A stretch of DNA of 64,000 bases from a virus, in the IMG/VR virus record IMGVR_UViG_3300017963_000204, positions 1 to 64,000 of that record; one strand, 5' to 3'. Under the pieces are notes generated by a model. The model saw only the letters and a list, made by a program, of their open reading frames with translations. It was not told the DNA's origin and made no database searches. Shown here piece after piece: positions 50,613 through 57,849 of the stretch. Made by a program: the position numbers and the translations under genes. Within the stretch, counting starts at the first letter, position 1, and each line of letters begins with the position of its first letter.

Positions 50613-51223
50613 GACTGTTCCCCCCAGGTACGAACGAAGTTGACCTGGCAACCGCGCTCAATGGCGCCTGGACGCGCCGCTCGAGTGGCCAGAATGGCCT
50701 GCTGGGCGTTCATCCCGTTCTGGACGAGCAAGCAGGCGATGTAGGTTCCGGTTCGGCCCAACCCGCCGCGGCAGTGCACGAGCACGTTGCGGCCCTCTCG
50801 AAGGGCTCCCAGGGTGCGATCGATGTGCAGACGGTAGGAACGCTGCTTCCCGGGCCTCGGGATGTACATGTCCTTCACGGGGAACCAATCGACGCCGATC
50901 CCGTAGTGCGGGGCGATGTCGAAGAGGTTCACGCAGTTGCAACGCTCGTATTCGAAGTCCTCCATCAGGGACACGACGCGCTGCACCTTGTGGACGTCTC
51001 GGAGGACCCGGAGGTCTTCGTCGAGGTCCCGGTGCCAGAGCCCGGTCCAGCCGTCGTACTGCTTACCGGGCACGATACCGGCGCCGATACGTCCGGGTGT
51101 GTCGAGCGCTTCCCTCGATACCCAGTCGGCACGGAAGGGGTGCGACTTCGAGGTCTTCGGGGTGCGCTTCGCGGCTCGGGCGCCGCGTCGAAATGCGTCA
51201 ACGTAATCGTCGGGGTTGAACAT
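50609..51223 (-). CDS. Dual-specificity protein phosphatase
   Basis: 204 residues. The signature VLVHCRGGLGRTGTYIACLL (Cys nucleophile and Arg of CX5R, near residue 148) marks a cysteine phosphatase of the dual-specificity or CDKN3-like type. An upstream VVSLMEDFEYERC and DWFPVKDMYIP region supplies the fold and general acid. It would remove phosphate from protein (or RNA 5' ends in some relatives). It could counter host kinases or regulate the phage's own kinase-like giant protein. Ribosome binding site GGAGG. Confidence 0.88.
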   Translation of the reverse strand: MFNPDDYVDAFRRGARAAKRTPKTSKSHPFRADWVSREALDTPGRIGAGIVPGKQYDGWTGLWHRDLDEDLRVLRDVHKVQRVVSLMEDFEYERCNCVNLFDIAPHYGIGVDWFPVKDMYIPRPGKQRSYRLHIDRTLGALREGRNVLVHCRGGLGRTGTYIACLLVQNGMNAQQAILATRAARPGAIERGCQVNFVRTWGEQS

Positions 51224-51238
51224 GGTGAGCCTCCGTTC

Positions 51239-51466
51239 TCAGGAGGCGTTGAGCTCCGCCGCGAGGGCTTCGTACCTGGCGGCGTCGAGCTCGGACGCCT
51301 CTGCTTCGATGTTGTTGGGGGTGCCTGAGCCACTGCGGATAGCTGTCGCAGGCTCCGTTCCGACACGCACCCTGTCCAGGTGCCGGGCGAAGAAGAGCTT
51401 GGTTGCGCCCTGGTCGATGAAGGGCTGGGCAAGTCGTTTGAGAACTTCCGCGGTGACTGGGATCAT
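51239..51466 (-). CDS. Small hypothetical protein
   Basis: 75 residues, ribosome binding site AGGAGACG. N-terminal half resembles a short helix-beta unit (LAQPFIDQGATKLFFARHLDRVRV). Function unknown. Confidence 0.55.
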   Translation of the reverse strand: MIPVTAEVLKRLAQPFIDQGATKLFFARHLDRVRVGTEPATAIRSGSGTPNNIEAEASELDAARYEALAAELNAS

Positions 51467-51475
51467 GGTCGTCTC

Positions 51476-51748
51476 CTACGCCTGTCCGACCGTCTTCAGG
51501 ACCAGAACAGGCTTGTCAGTGCCTGCATCCATCACGTGCGCTTCACGTGCTTCGGCCTGCAGAGCCAAGATGAAATCGTCGAAGAGCACTTGGGGGTACA
51601 CGCCCGAAGCGATAGCAGCGCGGGCCGCCAGCCTCATGTAGGTCCGGCACAGCCGGTACGTGTGTTCGGGGTCCACCGGGACTTCTTTCTCTACCAGAGC
51701 GGTTGAGACGGCTTCGTCGATGATGGGCTGCATTTCACGGCGTTTCAT
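51476..51748 (-). CDS. Small hypothetical protein
   Basis: 90 residues, helical. Leader contains AACGGAGGGG as in the hairpin leaders, but here flanking bases do not pair well. Driven by the class II element at 51770-51795. Function unknown. Confidence 0.6.
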   Translation of the reverse strand: MKRREMQPIIDEAVSTALVEKEVPVDPEHTYRLCRTYMRLAARAAIASGVYPQVLFDDFILALQAEAREAHVMDAGTDKPVLVLKTVGQA

Positions 51749-51769
51749 GGTTCTCCCCTCCGTTGGTTC

Positions 51770-51795
51770 CTATCAGGTCAGGTGCGGGTTGTCAA
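51770..51795 (-). promoter_or_regulatory. Class II promoter-like element (TTGACA-N14-TGATAG)
   Basis: Boxes at 51790-51795 and 51770-51775, GAC before the second box. Directs the phosphatase group of genes. Confidence 0.65.
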
Positions 51796-51817
51796 GCGAG
51801 GCCGAAGCCCCGGAGCG

Positions 51818-52708
51818 TCAGGCAGCTTCAGCGTCCTGTTCGAGGTGGCTGCAGGGGATCCACTTCCCGTTCCAGGGAAGGAGTCCCTCTTGGCACTCCT
51901 CTTTGGTGGTGCAGTGTGCGCAGTGTGCGCAGAGCGCTTCGTCTACAGCGAGCTCTTCCAGGAAGGTAGCGGTGATGCCGGCGGCGATGTTCGAAGCACC
52001 GGTGCTGGTCGTGGTCTTGGGGGTGTCTTCGGTCTCGGCGTTGAAGGTGTCCACGATGCCCGTGGCAACGCTCGAGGCCGCTTCTTCGTGGGAGGGCTCG
52101 GGAGTAGGCGCGGTGTCCGTCGCAAGGTCCAGAGCGTCGTTCTCGGGACCTTCGGCGTTCCACTCAGCTTCCATTTCCGCCATGGCTTCGTGTAGGGCGC
52201 CCGGGTCCTTGGTTTCTTCGGCTTCCGCCTGGGCCTTCGCCTCGGCCTTGAGCTGCTTGTCGAGAGCCTTCCAGGAAGCGCCGCCACAGTGGGGGCCCAT
52301 GCCGAGGTGCACGCTCACAGGGTGCGTGAGGTCTTTGTTGCAGTGGCTGCAGGTACCTTCCAGGAGGTACTCGAGCCCACTCTTCGTGCCCTTGTCGGTG
52401 TTGTTCAGGAGGGCCGCCATCTTCAAGAGGCTTCCGTCCTTCTTCGCCTGGGAAGTCCAGACGCGAACCTTGCCGTCTTTCACCCAGCCGAAGCGGCGCC
52501 AGTGCGTCCAGTTTTCACGGTCGGGGCCGATGAGAAGGGAAACGACGCGCTCGCCCTTCAAGTAGTCAGGAGCGCTGGAATTCTTCTTCACCACCGCGAT
52601 CTTGAAGGTCCGGTGCTGACCTGACTTGGTGTTGTTGATGGTGATGTAGCCGTTGTGAGTGGCGAGAAGAGCGGTCGTGAAAGCGATATGGTTGATGGCG
52701 GCGTTCAT
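51818..52708 (-). CDS. Hypothetical zinc-binding protein (DUF6011-like N-terminal half)
   Basis: 296 residues. The segment GTCSHCNKDLTHPVSVHLGMGPHCGG matches a small CxxC...C type zinc element seen in many phage and actinobacterial hypothetical proteins (as I recall, DUF6011). A long acidic, Ala/Thr-rich linker follows, then CAHCAHCTTKEECQEG and a CSH motif near the end. It has the class I promoter and hairpin leader. Function unknown, probably expressed early. Confidence 0.7.
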   Translation of the reverse strand: MNAAINHIAFTTALLATHNGYITINNTKSGQHRTFKIAVVKKNSSAPDYLKGERVVSLLIGPDRENWTHWRRFGWVKDGKVRVWTSQAKKDGSLLKMAALLNNTDKGTKSGLEYLLEGTCSHCNKDLTHPVSVHLGMGPHCGGASWKALDKQLKAEAKAQAEAEETKDPGALHEAMAEMEAEWNAEGPENDALDLATDTAPTPEPSHEEAASSVATGIVDTFNAETEDTPKTTTSTGASNIAAGITATFLEELAVDEALCAHCAHCTTKEECQEGLLPWNGKWIPCSHLEQDAEAA

Positions 52709-52711
52709 CGT

Positions 52712-52729
52712 GTTCCCCTCCGTTGGAAC
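52712..52729 (-). promoter_or_regulatory. Shine-Dalgarno hairpin leader
   Basis: GTTCC-AACGGAGG-GGAAC immediately before the ATG at 52708, identical to 435-452. Confidence 0.7.
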
Positions 52730-52752
52730 GTTCGTCGTGTCAGCTGTCCCTC

Positions 52753-52780
52753 AGTATAGCCCCCTCGACGTGAGTGTCAA
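52753..52780 (-). promoter_or_regulatory. Class I promoter (TTGACA-N16-TATACT)
   Basis: Boxes at 52775-52780 and 52753-52758. A/T-rich tract with two GATC sites (GATCTTTCTTCGATCTTTTTTC) upstream. Confidence 0.8.
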
Positions 52781-52816
52781 CCGGTAAATGAAAAAAGATC
52801 GAAGAAAGATCGACTC

Positions 52817-52918
52817 GACCCGGGGAGCCCATCCAGGTGGGACGTTTTGGAAAAGTGCCGAGGGGCTTCGGGTGGGCATATCAGGCGGGCCGCACAACGG
52901 CGGGAAGCTCCCCGGGTC
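52817..52918. ncRNA. Structured RNA candidate closed by a 12-bp stem
   Basis: A perfect 12-bp inverted repeat, GACCCGGGGAGC (52817-52828) and GCTCCCCGGGTC (52907-52918), encloses 78 bases that can form further stems (for example GCCG-CACAA-CGGC and CCGA/TCGG). It lies between the stop at 52926 and the next promoter, so on the minus strand it is the 3' end of the upstream transcript and may serve as a terminator or stable RNA. No gene is seen here. Confidence 0.5.
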
Positions 52919-52925
52919 GGTCTGA

Positions 52926-53387
52926 CTACAGAGAGTAGACAGGCTGATACTGTGCCTCTTCTACTTCTTCTGTGTCCAGGGTGAACTTCTTCGTTCCGGT
53001 CTTCACCGTCACGTTAGAGAAGTCGTCCTCGAGAGACCACTCCTGCTCATCGACGCTCAGATCGGCGTCGACCTCGACCTCGACCTCGACCTCGACCTGG
53101 CCGGACACCTCATCGACACCGACGGCCTCTTCCCAGGCGTCGCGGTCGATGATCGCAATCCACTTGTAGCGGCCTTTGATGAGTGTGGCGTCGCCGGAAA
53201 CTCCGATCATAGAGAGGTATGTTTCCAGGATCTGGCGGTCGAAGCGGTGGTACAGCTTCACCACGATGAAGTCCTCGGGGGACTTGCGGTGGGGGCGGTA
53301 GTGGATGCCCTTGATCCCTTCGATGAAAGAGATCACGGCGTTCTGGGTGTTGATGTCGGCGATGGCGTTGGTGGTGATGTCGTTCAT
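52926..53387 (-). CDS. Hypothetical protein with a slippage-prone VE repeat
   Basis: 153 residues, acidic. A beta/alpha start (FIVVKLYHRFDRQILETYL, YKWIAIIDRDAWEEAV) is followed by VEVEVEVEV encoded by five 6-base repeats (53068-53097). Class I promoter and hairpin leader. Function unknown. Confidence 0.65.
   Translation of the reverse strand: MNDITTNAIADINTQNAVISFIEGIKGIHYRPHRKSPEDFIVVKLYHRFDRQILETYLSMIGVSGDATLIKGRYKWIAIIDRDAWEEAVGVDEVSGQVEVEVEVEVDADLSVDEQEWSLEDDFSNVTVKTGTKKFTLDTEEVEEAQYQPVYSL
53068..53097. repeat. Hexanucleotide tandem repeat (TCGACC x5)
   Basis: Five exact copies inside the gene at 52926-53387. Changes in copy number keep the frame (two residues per unit). Confidence 0.9.
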
Positions 53388-53390
53388 AGT

Positions 53391-53408
53391 TCTCCCCTCC
53401 GTTGGAGC
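53391..53408 (-). promoter_or_regulatory. Shine-Dalgarno hairpin leader, compensatory variant
   Basis: GCTCC-AACGGAGG-GGAGA: relative to the standard arm pair TTCC/GGAA this has CTCC/GGAG, so both sides of one pair changed together and the stem is kept. This supports a real RNA hairpin. Confidence 0.7.
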
Positions 53409-53445
53409 GGGGCCTGAAGCGGCCTCCGTCGTGAAGACAACCCGG

Positions 53446-53473
53446 AGTATACTCCCCCTGACGCGAGTGTCAA
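53446..53473 (-). promoter_or_regulatory. Class I promoter (TTGACA-N16-TATACT)
   Basis: Boxes at 53468-53473 and 53446-53451, A/T-rich sequence upstream. Drives the gene at 52926-53387. Confidence 0.8.
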
Positions 53474-53487
53474 GAGGGGAATACGAA

Positions 53488-54522
53488 TTATTTCACTTTG
53501 TACTTCCGGGCCCCTGGATCGTCTCCTTCTCCTCGAAGGAAGGGCTGTAACCAGGTACGCCTTCTGGGGCGCTCAGAGAGCGGTACAGAGCGAGGACCGT
53601 AGGGCACGTCTCTCCAGTGGCCCCGAACCCAGTGGCGCTTCACGGCGCTCCTGGGGCCTTTTTCGGGGCTGTTCGAAGGCTCTCGGTCGATGGACGCTCC
53701 TACCACAGTTACGATGGACGGTACGGGTAGATGATCGAGCCGTTCGAGCAGGGAGAGCCGCACTCGTTCGTTCTTCGCCTTCTGGAGCTTCTTTTCGATG
53801 CGGGCTCGTTGCCGGGTCCGGGTCCGGTCGACGCGCTTCGAGGTCTCCGCTCCCGCGCTCGAGAGGTACTGAGCCAGGTTGAAGACCACACGGACCACAC
53901 CGGCGGAAGTCTGAAGTGTCTCCCGCTCGACTTCGGGATCGTCCATCCCGGTCACTTCCACCAGGTGCTTTTTCGTGTCGGTCAGCAGCTGCTGTAGGTA
54001 GTGCTCGAGGTCTTCGAAGTCCGCCACAGCGTTCTTCATGTCGATACGCCACCAGCGGATCGCATCGTCACCATGGTCCGTGCCGTGAGGGCGGCCCCAA
54101 CAGGCGAAAAGGATACGACCATCTTCTTCAACCGACACGTAGACACCGTCGATCCGGTGCCAGCCGCTGCTCCCTCCCCAAAGCTTCCAGGGGCAATCCC
54201 GGAGCGCCAAGTAGAAGGCGTCGTAGGGCAGACGGAGGTCCTCGAAGTCGATGCCCCGAAGGGACGTCGCCGAGAGCATCTCCTGGAGGCGAGGACCAAT
54301 CTCGAAGGCCTGACGCCCATGGTGGATGTAGCGCATCACACTCACGGCCAAGGCCTGGGTGGCGAAGCTGGAAGGGAGCAGACCACCAACGGTTGGGAAC
54401 AGCTTTACTACGGTGTCCAGGTACGTTTCTGGGGAGAGCTCCTGCGCAGCCGACTCGAGGAGTAGGCCAATCGAGGGCAGGTTCTTGTGGACGAACTCGA
54501 GGTGTAGCGTGGCTTTCTTCAT
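53488..54522 (-). CDS. Hypothetical protein with AcrVA2-like C-terminal motif
   Basis: 344 residues from ATG at 54522 (AACGGAGGGGG leader). Helical N-terminus, then a middle part (IDGVYVSVEEDGRILFACWGRP), and a basic C-terminus with VKRHWVRGHWRDVPYGP followed by RRRTWLQPFLRG. The H-x-VRGHWR...W-x-PF-x-RG pattern resembles the conserved tail of a widespread phage/plasmid family that includes the Cas12a inhibitor AcrVA2. Whether it inhibits any CRISPR system is not known; most relatives have no tested function. Confidence 0.65.
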   Translation of the reverse strand: MKKATLHLEFVHKNLPSIGLLLESAAQELSPETYLDTVVKLFPTVGGLLPSSFATQALAVSVMRYIHHGRQAFEIGPRLQEMLSATSLRGIDFEDLRLPYDAFYLALRDCPWKLWGGSSGWHRIDGVYVSVEEDGRILFACWGRPHGTDHGDDAIRWWRIDMKNAVADFEDLEHYLQQLLTDTKKHLVEVTGMDDPEVERETLQTSAGVVRVVFNLAQYLSSAGAETSKRVDRTRTRQRARIEKKLQKAKNERVRLSLLERLDHLPVPSIVTVVGASIDREPSNSPEKGPRSAVKRHWVRGHWRDVPYGPRSVPLSERPRRRTWLQPFLRGEGDDPGARKYKVK

Positions 54523-54550
54523 GTCCCCCTCCGTTGGGTGTGTCGACGTT

Positions 54551-55657
54551 CTACAGGGTAGACTCCGCCGGTTCCTCGCTGCTGACAGCTCGAGGGGCAC
54601 AAACGTGTTCGGCCAGATAGAAAAGGTGCTGCGGGTGGTACTTCGTGGCGAAGACCTCTCCCCGAACGGGCTTGCAGGTCTCCACAGCTTCGGCCCAGCG
54701 CTCGGGGATGTCGTTCAAACCGAAGTAGGCGCCGAGCAAAGCTCCAGCGATAGCGCCGTTCGTGTCGGAATCTCCTCCGCGATTCACCGTGTCGAGGAGC
54801 CCGTCTTCAAAGCTCTCCGCGTGCAGCAGCTGGTAGAAGGCCAACCGGAAGCTCGTTCGCACGAAGCCGTTCGGACGCTCGATCTTCGGATCGTCGTCCC
54901 GGGCAGCCGTCAAGTCGTCCTGGAGGTCATAGAAGCAGCGCACGATCTCGGGGTCCTTGGGATAGATCGTCGGGTCGACGTTCTCTCGGCGGTACTTGGC
55001 GAATTCGCCGAGCTCCACCACCGCCCTTCGCAGACCATTCCAGGCGGCCCTCCACATCTCTTGGCGAGTGCCGCCCTTGACGCCGCACGCGATGGCGGAG
55101 TTGAAAGCCGCACACGCCATCGTGCAGTACGGATGTGCGTGTGTGATAGCACTCTCCTGGAGAGAGGCGAGTCGGACCAGCGCTTCGTCTTCTTCATCGG
55201 CGTAGAAGACGCCGAGGGGGCTGGTACGCATCAGGGAGCCGTTTCCGGCCGCGCTGCGCCCGCTTTTGTGCCACCCGAGGTAACCGCCCATGCGCGGGTC
55301 CTTGGTCTCCTGGTAGCCGCGGATGCCCCCGATGGTGGTCCCTCCGATGTCGAAGGTGTGTTCGCGCCACTCGACGTAGCGATCCGCGATGTCTTTGGCG
55401 TCGAAGCCGTCGTGCTCGACCAGGGAGGCCGCGATACAACACGCCAGGTGTGTATCGTCTGTGACTTGACCGGCTGCCAAACGGAAGGGCCCCTCCCCGA
55501 TGATCTCCGTGTGCGGTCCTTTCATCCTTTCGGGCCACTTCGGAGCGTTCGAGACGTGGGAGAACTCAAGTGTTGTACCGAGGGCGTCGCCCGTGGCCTG
55601 GCCCATCATGGCGCCCATGGCCTTGTCAGCGATGATGTTGCTTTTCTGGTAGTCCAT
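54551..55657 (-). CDS. ADP-ribosylglycohydrolase (DraG family)
   Basis: 368 residues from ATG at 55657. Motifs: MMGQATGDALGTTLEF, AAGQVTDDTHLACCIA, GRSAAGNGSLMRTSPLG, and VNRGGDSDTNGAIAGALLGA, which carry the Asp/Thr ligands for two Mg ions. These enzymes remove ADP-ribose from Arg or other acceptors, or process related nucleotides. In this phage it may reverse modification by the ADP-ribosyltransferase-like part of the giant protein, or defeat host ADP-ribosylating defence. Confidence 0.92.
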   Translation of the reverse strand: MDYQKSNIIADKAMGAMMGQATGDALGTTLEFSHVSNAPKWPERMKGPHTEIIGEGPFRLAAGQVTDDTHLACCIAASLVEHDGFDAKDIADRYVEWREHTFDIGGTTIGGIRGYQETKDPRMGGYLGWHKSGRSAAGNGSLMRTSPLGVFYADEEDEALVRLASLQESAITHAHPYCTMACAAFNSAIACGVKGGTRQEMWRAAWNGLRRAVVELGEFAKYRRENVDPTIYPKDPEIVRCFYDLQDDLTAARDDDPKIERPNGFVRTSFRLAFYQLLHAESFEDGLLDTVNRGGDSDTNGAIAGALLGAYFGLNDIPERWAEAVETCKPVRGEVFATKYHPQHLFYLAEHVCAPRAVSSEEPAESTL

Positions 55658-55668
55658 GGTTTGTCTTC

Positions 55669-55956
55669 TCAGTCCCACCCGCGGGCGGCGTATTCGGCGT
55701 CGATGAGCTGATTCAGGGCGAGCTCCAGGAGCTCTTCTTCCAGGTCTTCTCGGTTTGTGTCGAGCGCGCAGAGGGCTTCGTCCAGGGAGACCTTGACTGT
55801 CTCCCCTTCGTGGTAGAGCTCCACCTTGTCGAGCTGCACTTCGGGCGGGTCGCCCGGGTAACAGTTCTCCGGGGGTCCCGAGAGCTTGGGCGGACAACCG
55901 GGGTCGAAGTCGACGGTGAAGAGAAAGTCTTCGATCTCGAGTTCAAGGCTGGTCAT
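55669..55956 (-). CDS. Small acidic hypothetical protein
   Basis: 95 residues from ATG at 55956 (GAGGAG upstream). Very acidic, beta-rich start and helical end. Function unknown. Confidence 0.6.
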   Translation of the reverse strand: MTSLELEIEDFLFTVDFDPGCPPKLSGPPENCYPGDPPEVQLDKVELYHEGETVKVSLDEALCALDTNREDLEEELLELALNQLIDAEYAARGWD

Positions 55957-55967
55957 CGGAAAGCTCC

Positions 55968-56249
55968 TCAGCAGTAGCACGTGTCGGCGGGGTTGAGGGG
56001 TTGCTCGGTGAACTCGAGCCCGAAGGGCGCACCCGAGAACTCGGTGGCCTTCCCCTCGGGCCCCATGATGTCGAACCACTCGGGCGGGTCCTGGCGGAGC
56101 TCGCGAACGATCTTGATGAGACGGGCGTTTAGGAGCACAGGCTGCGTAACCGCATGGTGTGTGATCACGAAGTTGTGAAGGATCAGGTAGACTACGCGGA
56201 CCGAAGCTCCGCTGAGAGGCTCGATGTGGATGGTGATTTCGCGGTCCAT
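55968..56249 (-). CDS. Small hypothetical protein
   Basis: 93 residues. Beta-alpha pattern (ITIHIEPLSGASVRVVYLILHNFVITHH). Hairpin leader at 56253-56270. Ends CYC. Function unknown. Confidence 0.6.
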   Translation of the reverse strand: MDREITIHIEPLSGASVRVVYLILHNFVITHHAVTQPVLLNARLIKIVRELRQDPPEWFDIMGPEGKATEFSGAPFGLEFTEQPLNPADTCYC

Positions 56250-56252
56250 GTT

Positions 56253-56270
56253 GTTCCCCTCCATTGGAAC
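56253..56270 (-). promoter_or_regulatory. Shine-Dalgarno hairpin leader
   Basis: GTTCC-AATGGAGG-GGAAC before the ATG at 56249; the stem is identical to the others, one loop base differs. Confidence 0.65.
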
Positions 56271-56303
56271 AGGCTGTGAATAAGAACGTGAGCTCAATCT
56301 TGA

Positions 56304-56501
56304 CTACTCATCTTCGATGATGCGAAGGTTCTCGACCGGCTCACTCCATCGAAGCGCATTTCCGTTCCACAGCGTGCCTTCGACGTCGACGACTGTGCCA
56401 CCAGCGATGCGGCGAGGGCGTCGCAGGATTGTCACGATGCCGCAATGGATCGCGAGGAACTTCGAGCCGGGCTGGATCTGAGTGCATTTTGGGCGTGCCA
56501 T
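56304..56501 (-). CDS. Small hypothetical protein
   Basis: 65 residues from ATG at 56501, directly after a hairpin leader. SH3-like beta-barrel pattern (KFLAIHCGIVTILRRPRRIAGG, VVDVEGTLWNG). Function unknown. Preceded by a 182-base structured leader. Confidence 0.65.
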   Translation of the reverse strand: MARPKCTQIQPGSKFLAIHCGIVTILRRPRRIAGGTVVDVEGTLWNGNALRWSEPVENLRIIEDE

Positions 56502-56519
56502 GTTCCCCTCCGTTGGAAC
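56502..56519 (-). promoter_or_regulatory. Shine-Dalgarno hairpin leader
   Basis: GTTCC-AACGGAGG-GGAAC abutting the ATG at 56501, identical to 435-452 and 52712-52729. Confidence 0.7.
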
Positions 56520-56533
56520 AGGGTGTTGTGATT

Positions 56534-56715
56534 GCTCAGGGCGGGACTCGAACCCGACATCCAGAGGACGCCTCCAGAGAGAGAGCCGCAACCTTCTCCC
56601 TCGACGGCACCGGCTTCAGCCTTCAGGACCGACGTTTGATTGGTCCTGGGGGAATCGAACCCCCCGCTCGATGGCGTCGACTCTTTCGGTCGGCGTCTGC
56701 CTGTGCCCCCCGAGC
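56534..56715 (-). ncRNA. Candidate Y RNA / tRNA-like RNA with two T arms
   Basis: Transcribed from the class I promoter at 56724-56751. The ends pair as GCTCGGG (56709-56715) with CCTGAGC (56534-56540). Inside are two T-arm-like hairpins with tRNA loop consensus: GGGGG-TTCGATT-CCCCC (56648-56664) and CGGG-TTCGAGT-CCCG (56542-56556), and a 7-bp hairpin CAGGACC/GGTCCTG (56624-56648). No normal acceptor, D or anticodon arms could be drawn for either, so these are not ordinary tRNAs. Bacterial and phage Y RNAs bound by Ro60 carry tRNA-like domains and are usually near the Ro60 gene; one lies 5.3 kb upstream here. Degenerate tRNAs are the alternative. Confidence 0.5.
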
Positions 56716-56723
56716 TGTCTCCG

Positions 56724-56751
56724 AGTATAGTCCCGCTGACGCTAGTGTCAA
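56724..56751 (-). promoter_or_regulatory. Class I promoter (TTGACA-N16-TATACT)
   Basis: Boxes at 56746-56751 and 56724-56729 with GATCTTTTTTCATTT upstream. The expected start is within ten bases of the structured RNA. Confidence 0.8.
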
Positions 56752-56779
56752 GGGGAAATGAAAAAAGATCGGTCTTTCT

Positions 56780-56992
56780 TCAAACACGGTCGGAGAGGCG
56801 CACTTCTTCCAGGGCTCGGCCTGCCAGAATGCCGGGGTTATTGACGGAGCCGGTGTAGAACTTCGCCAGCAGGCGTTCGCCTTCGGCCTGGAGCTCCACG
56901 AGTTCCCAGCACTGTTCCTCTTCGCACTTTCGGAGGTAGACGCGGTCACCGCGTACCCTGGAGGTCCGTTTGGGCCAGCGTGCGGCCATCAC
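56780..56992 (-). CDS. Small hypothetical protein
   Basis: 70 residues, beta-rich (DRVYLRKCEEEQCWELVELQAEGERLLAKFY). Overlaps the methylase stop. Function unknown. Confidence 0.55.
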   Translation of the reverse strand: MMAARWPKRTSRVRGDRVYLRKCEEEQCWELVELQAEGERLLAKFYTGSVNNPGILAGRALEEVRLSDRV

Positions 56993-57849
56993 AACCCCGA
57001 ATCGGTGAGAGCCTCCACGTCTTCCGGGGGATCGTAACCGGCCAGGACGATGAGCTCGTTCACAGGGCCTCGTTTGTTCCCCTTCGAATTGATGCTCCTG
57101 CGCGCTTGTACGCGCACACGCGGAAAGCGTCGGTACAAGCCATGACAGAAAGGCGTGTCCGAGTTCGACACCATGACTTGCACCCCGTTCTCCACCAGTT
57201 CTTCCACAGCAGCAGCGAGGGCTCTTTGGTGGTCTTCCCCGAAGCCCTCCTTGGTGAAGGACGTGAAGCTCGAGGTGGGATTCAAGGGCACGTAGGGCGG
57301 GTCCAGGTACACGAAGTCTCCAGGGTTCGTCTTCATCAGAAGACCCATGTAGTGGTCCGAGACGATCTCCACATCCTGCAGGACTACAGAAGCTTCCCGC
57401 AAGAGTTCTTCCCGAACGATCTTCGGGCTCTTGTACTTCCCGTAGGGCACATTGAAGCCGCCCTTCCTGTTCACGCGCCAGAGTCCATTGAAGCAGGTCC
57501 GGTTCAGGAAGAGCATCCGGGCAGCTCGGTGCACCGTGTTGTCCCGGTCGGCGTTGAACAGCTCCCGAATGTCGTAGTAGGTCTGTTTCGGGTCCATCCA
57601 GTAGAGGGCGTCCAGCTGCTTCAGGGCTTCAATCAGGTTGTCCGGGCGATCCCGGATCTCCCGGTAGACATTGACCAGTGCGTGGTTCAGGTCCCCAATC
57701 TTGGCGGGCTTCGGCTCGAGGTCGAAGAACAACGCGCCGCCCCCGACCATGGGCTCGACATAGGTCTTCCATGAGGGCGGCTTCAGTCGGAGGAGCTCCG
57801 GGAGCAGCTGGCGCTTGCCGCCGGGCCACTTCATCACGGGGGTTGCCAT
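56989..57849 (-). CDS. Dam-type DNA adenine methyltransferase
   Basis: 286 residues. MKWPGGKRQLLPELL, YVEPMVGGGALFF (SAM motif I, ~30-42), and FVYLDPPYVPLNPTSSFTSF (DPPY catalytic motif IV, ~181) are typical of Dam/DpnM adenine-N6 enzymes, most of which act on GATC. It may protect phage DNA from host restriction; GATC sites lie in the phage's own operator palindromes and upstream of class I promoters, so regulation by methylation is possible. Confidence 0.92.
   Translation of the reverse strand: MATPVMKWPGGKRQLLPELLRLKPPSWKTYVEPMVGGGALFFDLEPKPAKIGDLNHALVNVYREIRDRPDNLIEALKQLDALYWMDPKQTYYDIRELFNADRDNTVHRAARMLFLNRTCFNGLWRVNRKGGFNVPYGKYKSPKIVREELLREASVVLQDVEIVSDHYMGLLMKTNPGDFVYLDPPYVPLNPTSSFTSFTKEGFGEDHQRALAAAVEELVENGVQVMVSNSDTPFCHGLYRRFPRVRVQARRSINSKGNKRGPVNELIVLAGYDPPEDVEALTDSGL

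Noticed and set aside
56534-56715. Two ordinary tRNA genes suggested by T-loop sequences TTCGATT and TTCGAGT
   Set aside because: No matching 5' acceptor strand, D arm or anticodon arm with U33 could be drawn for either; only T arms are present, so they are listed as a structured RNA candidate instead.
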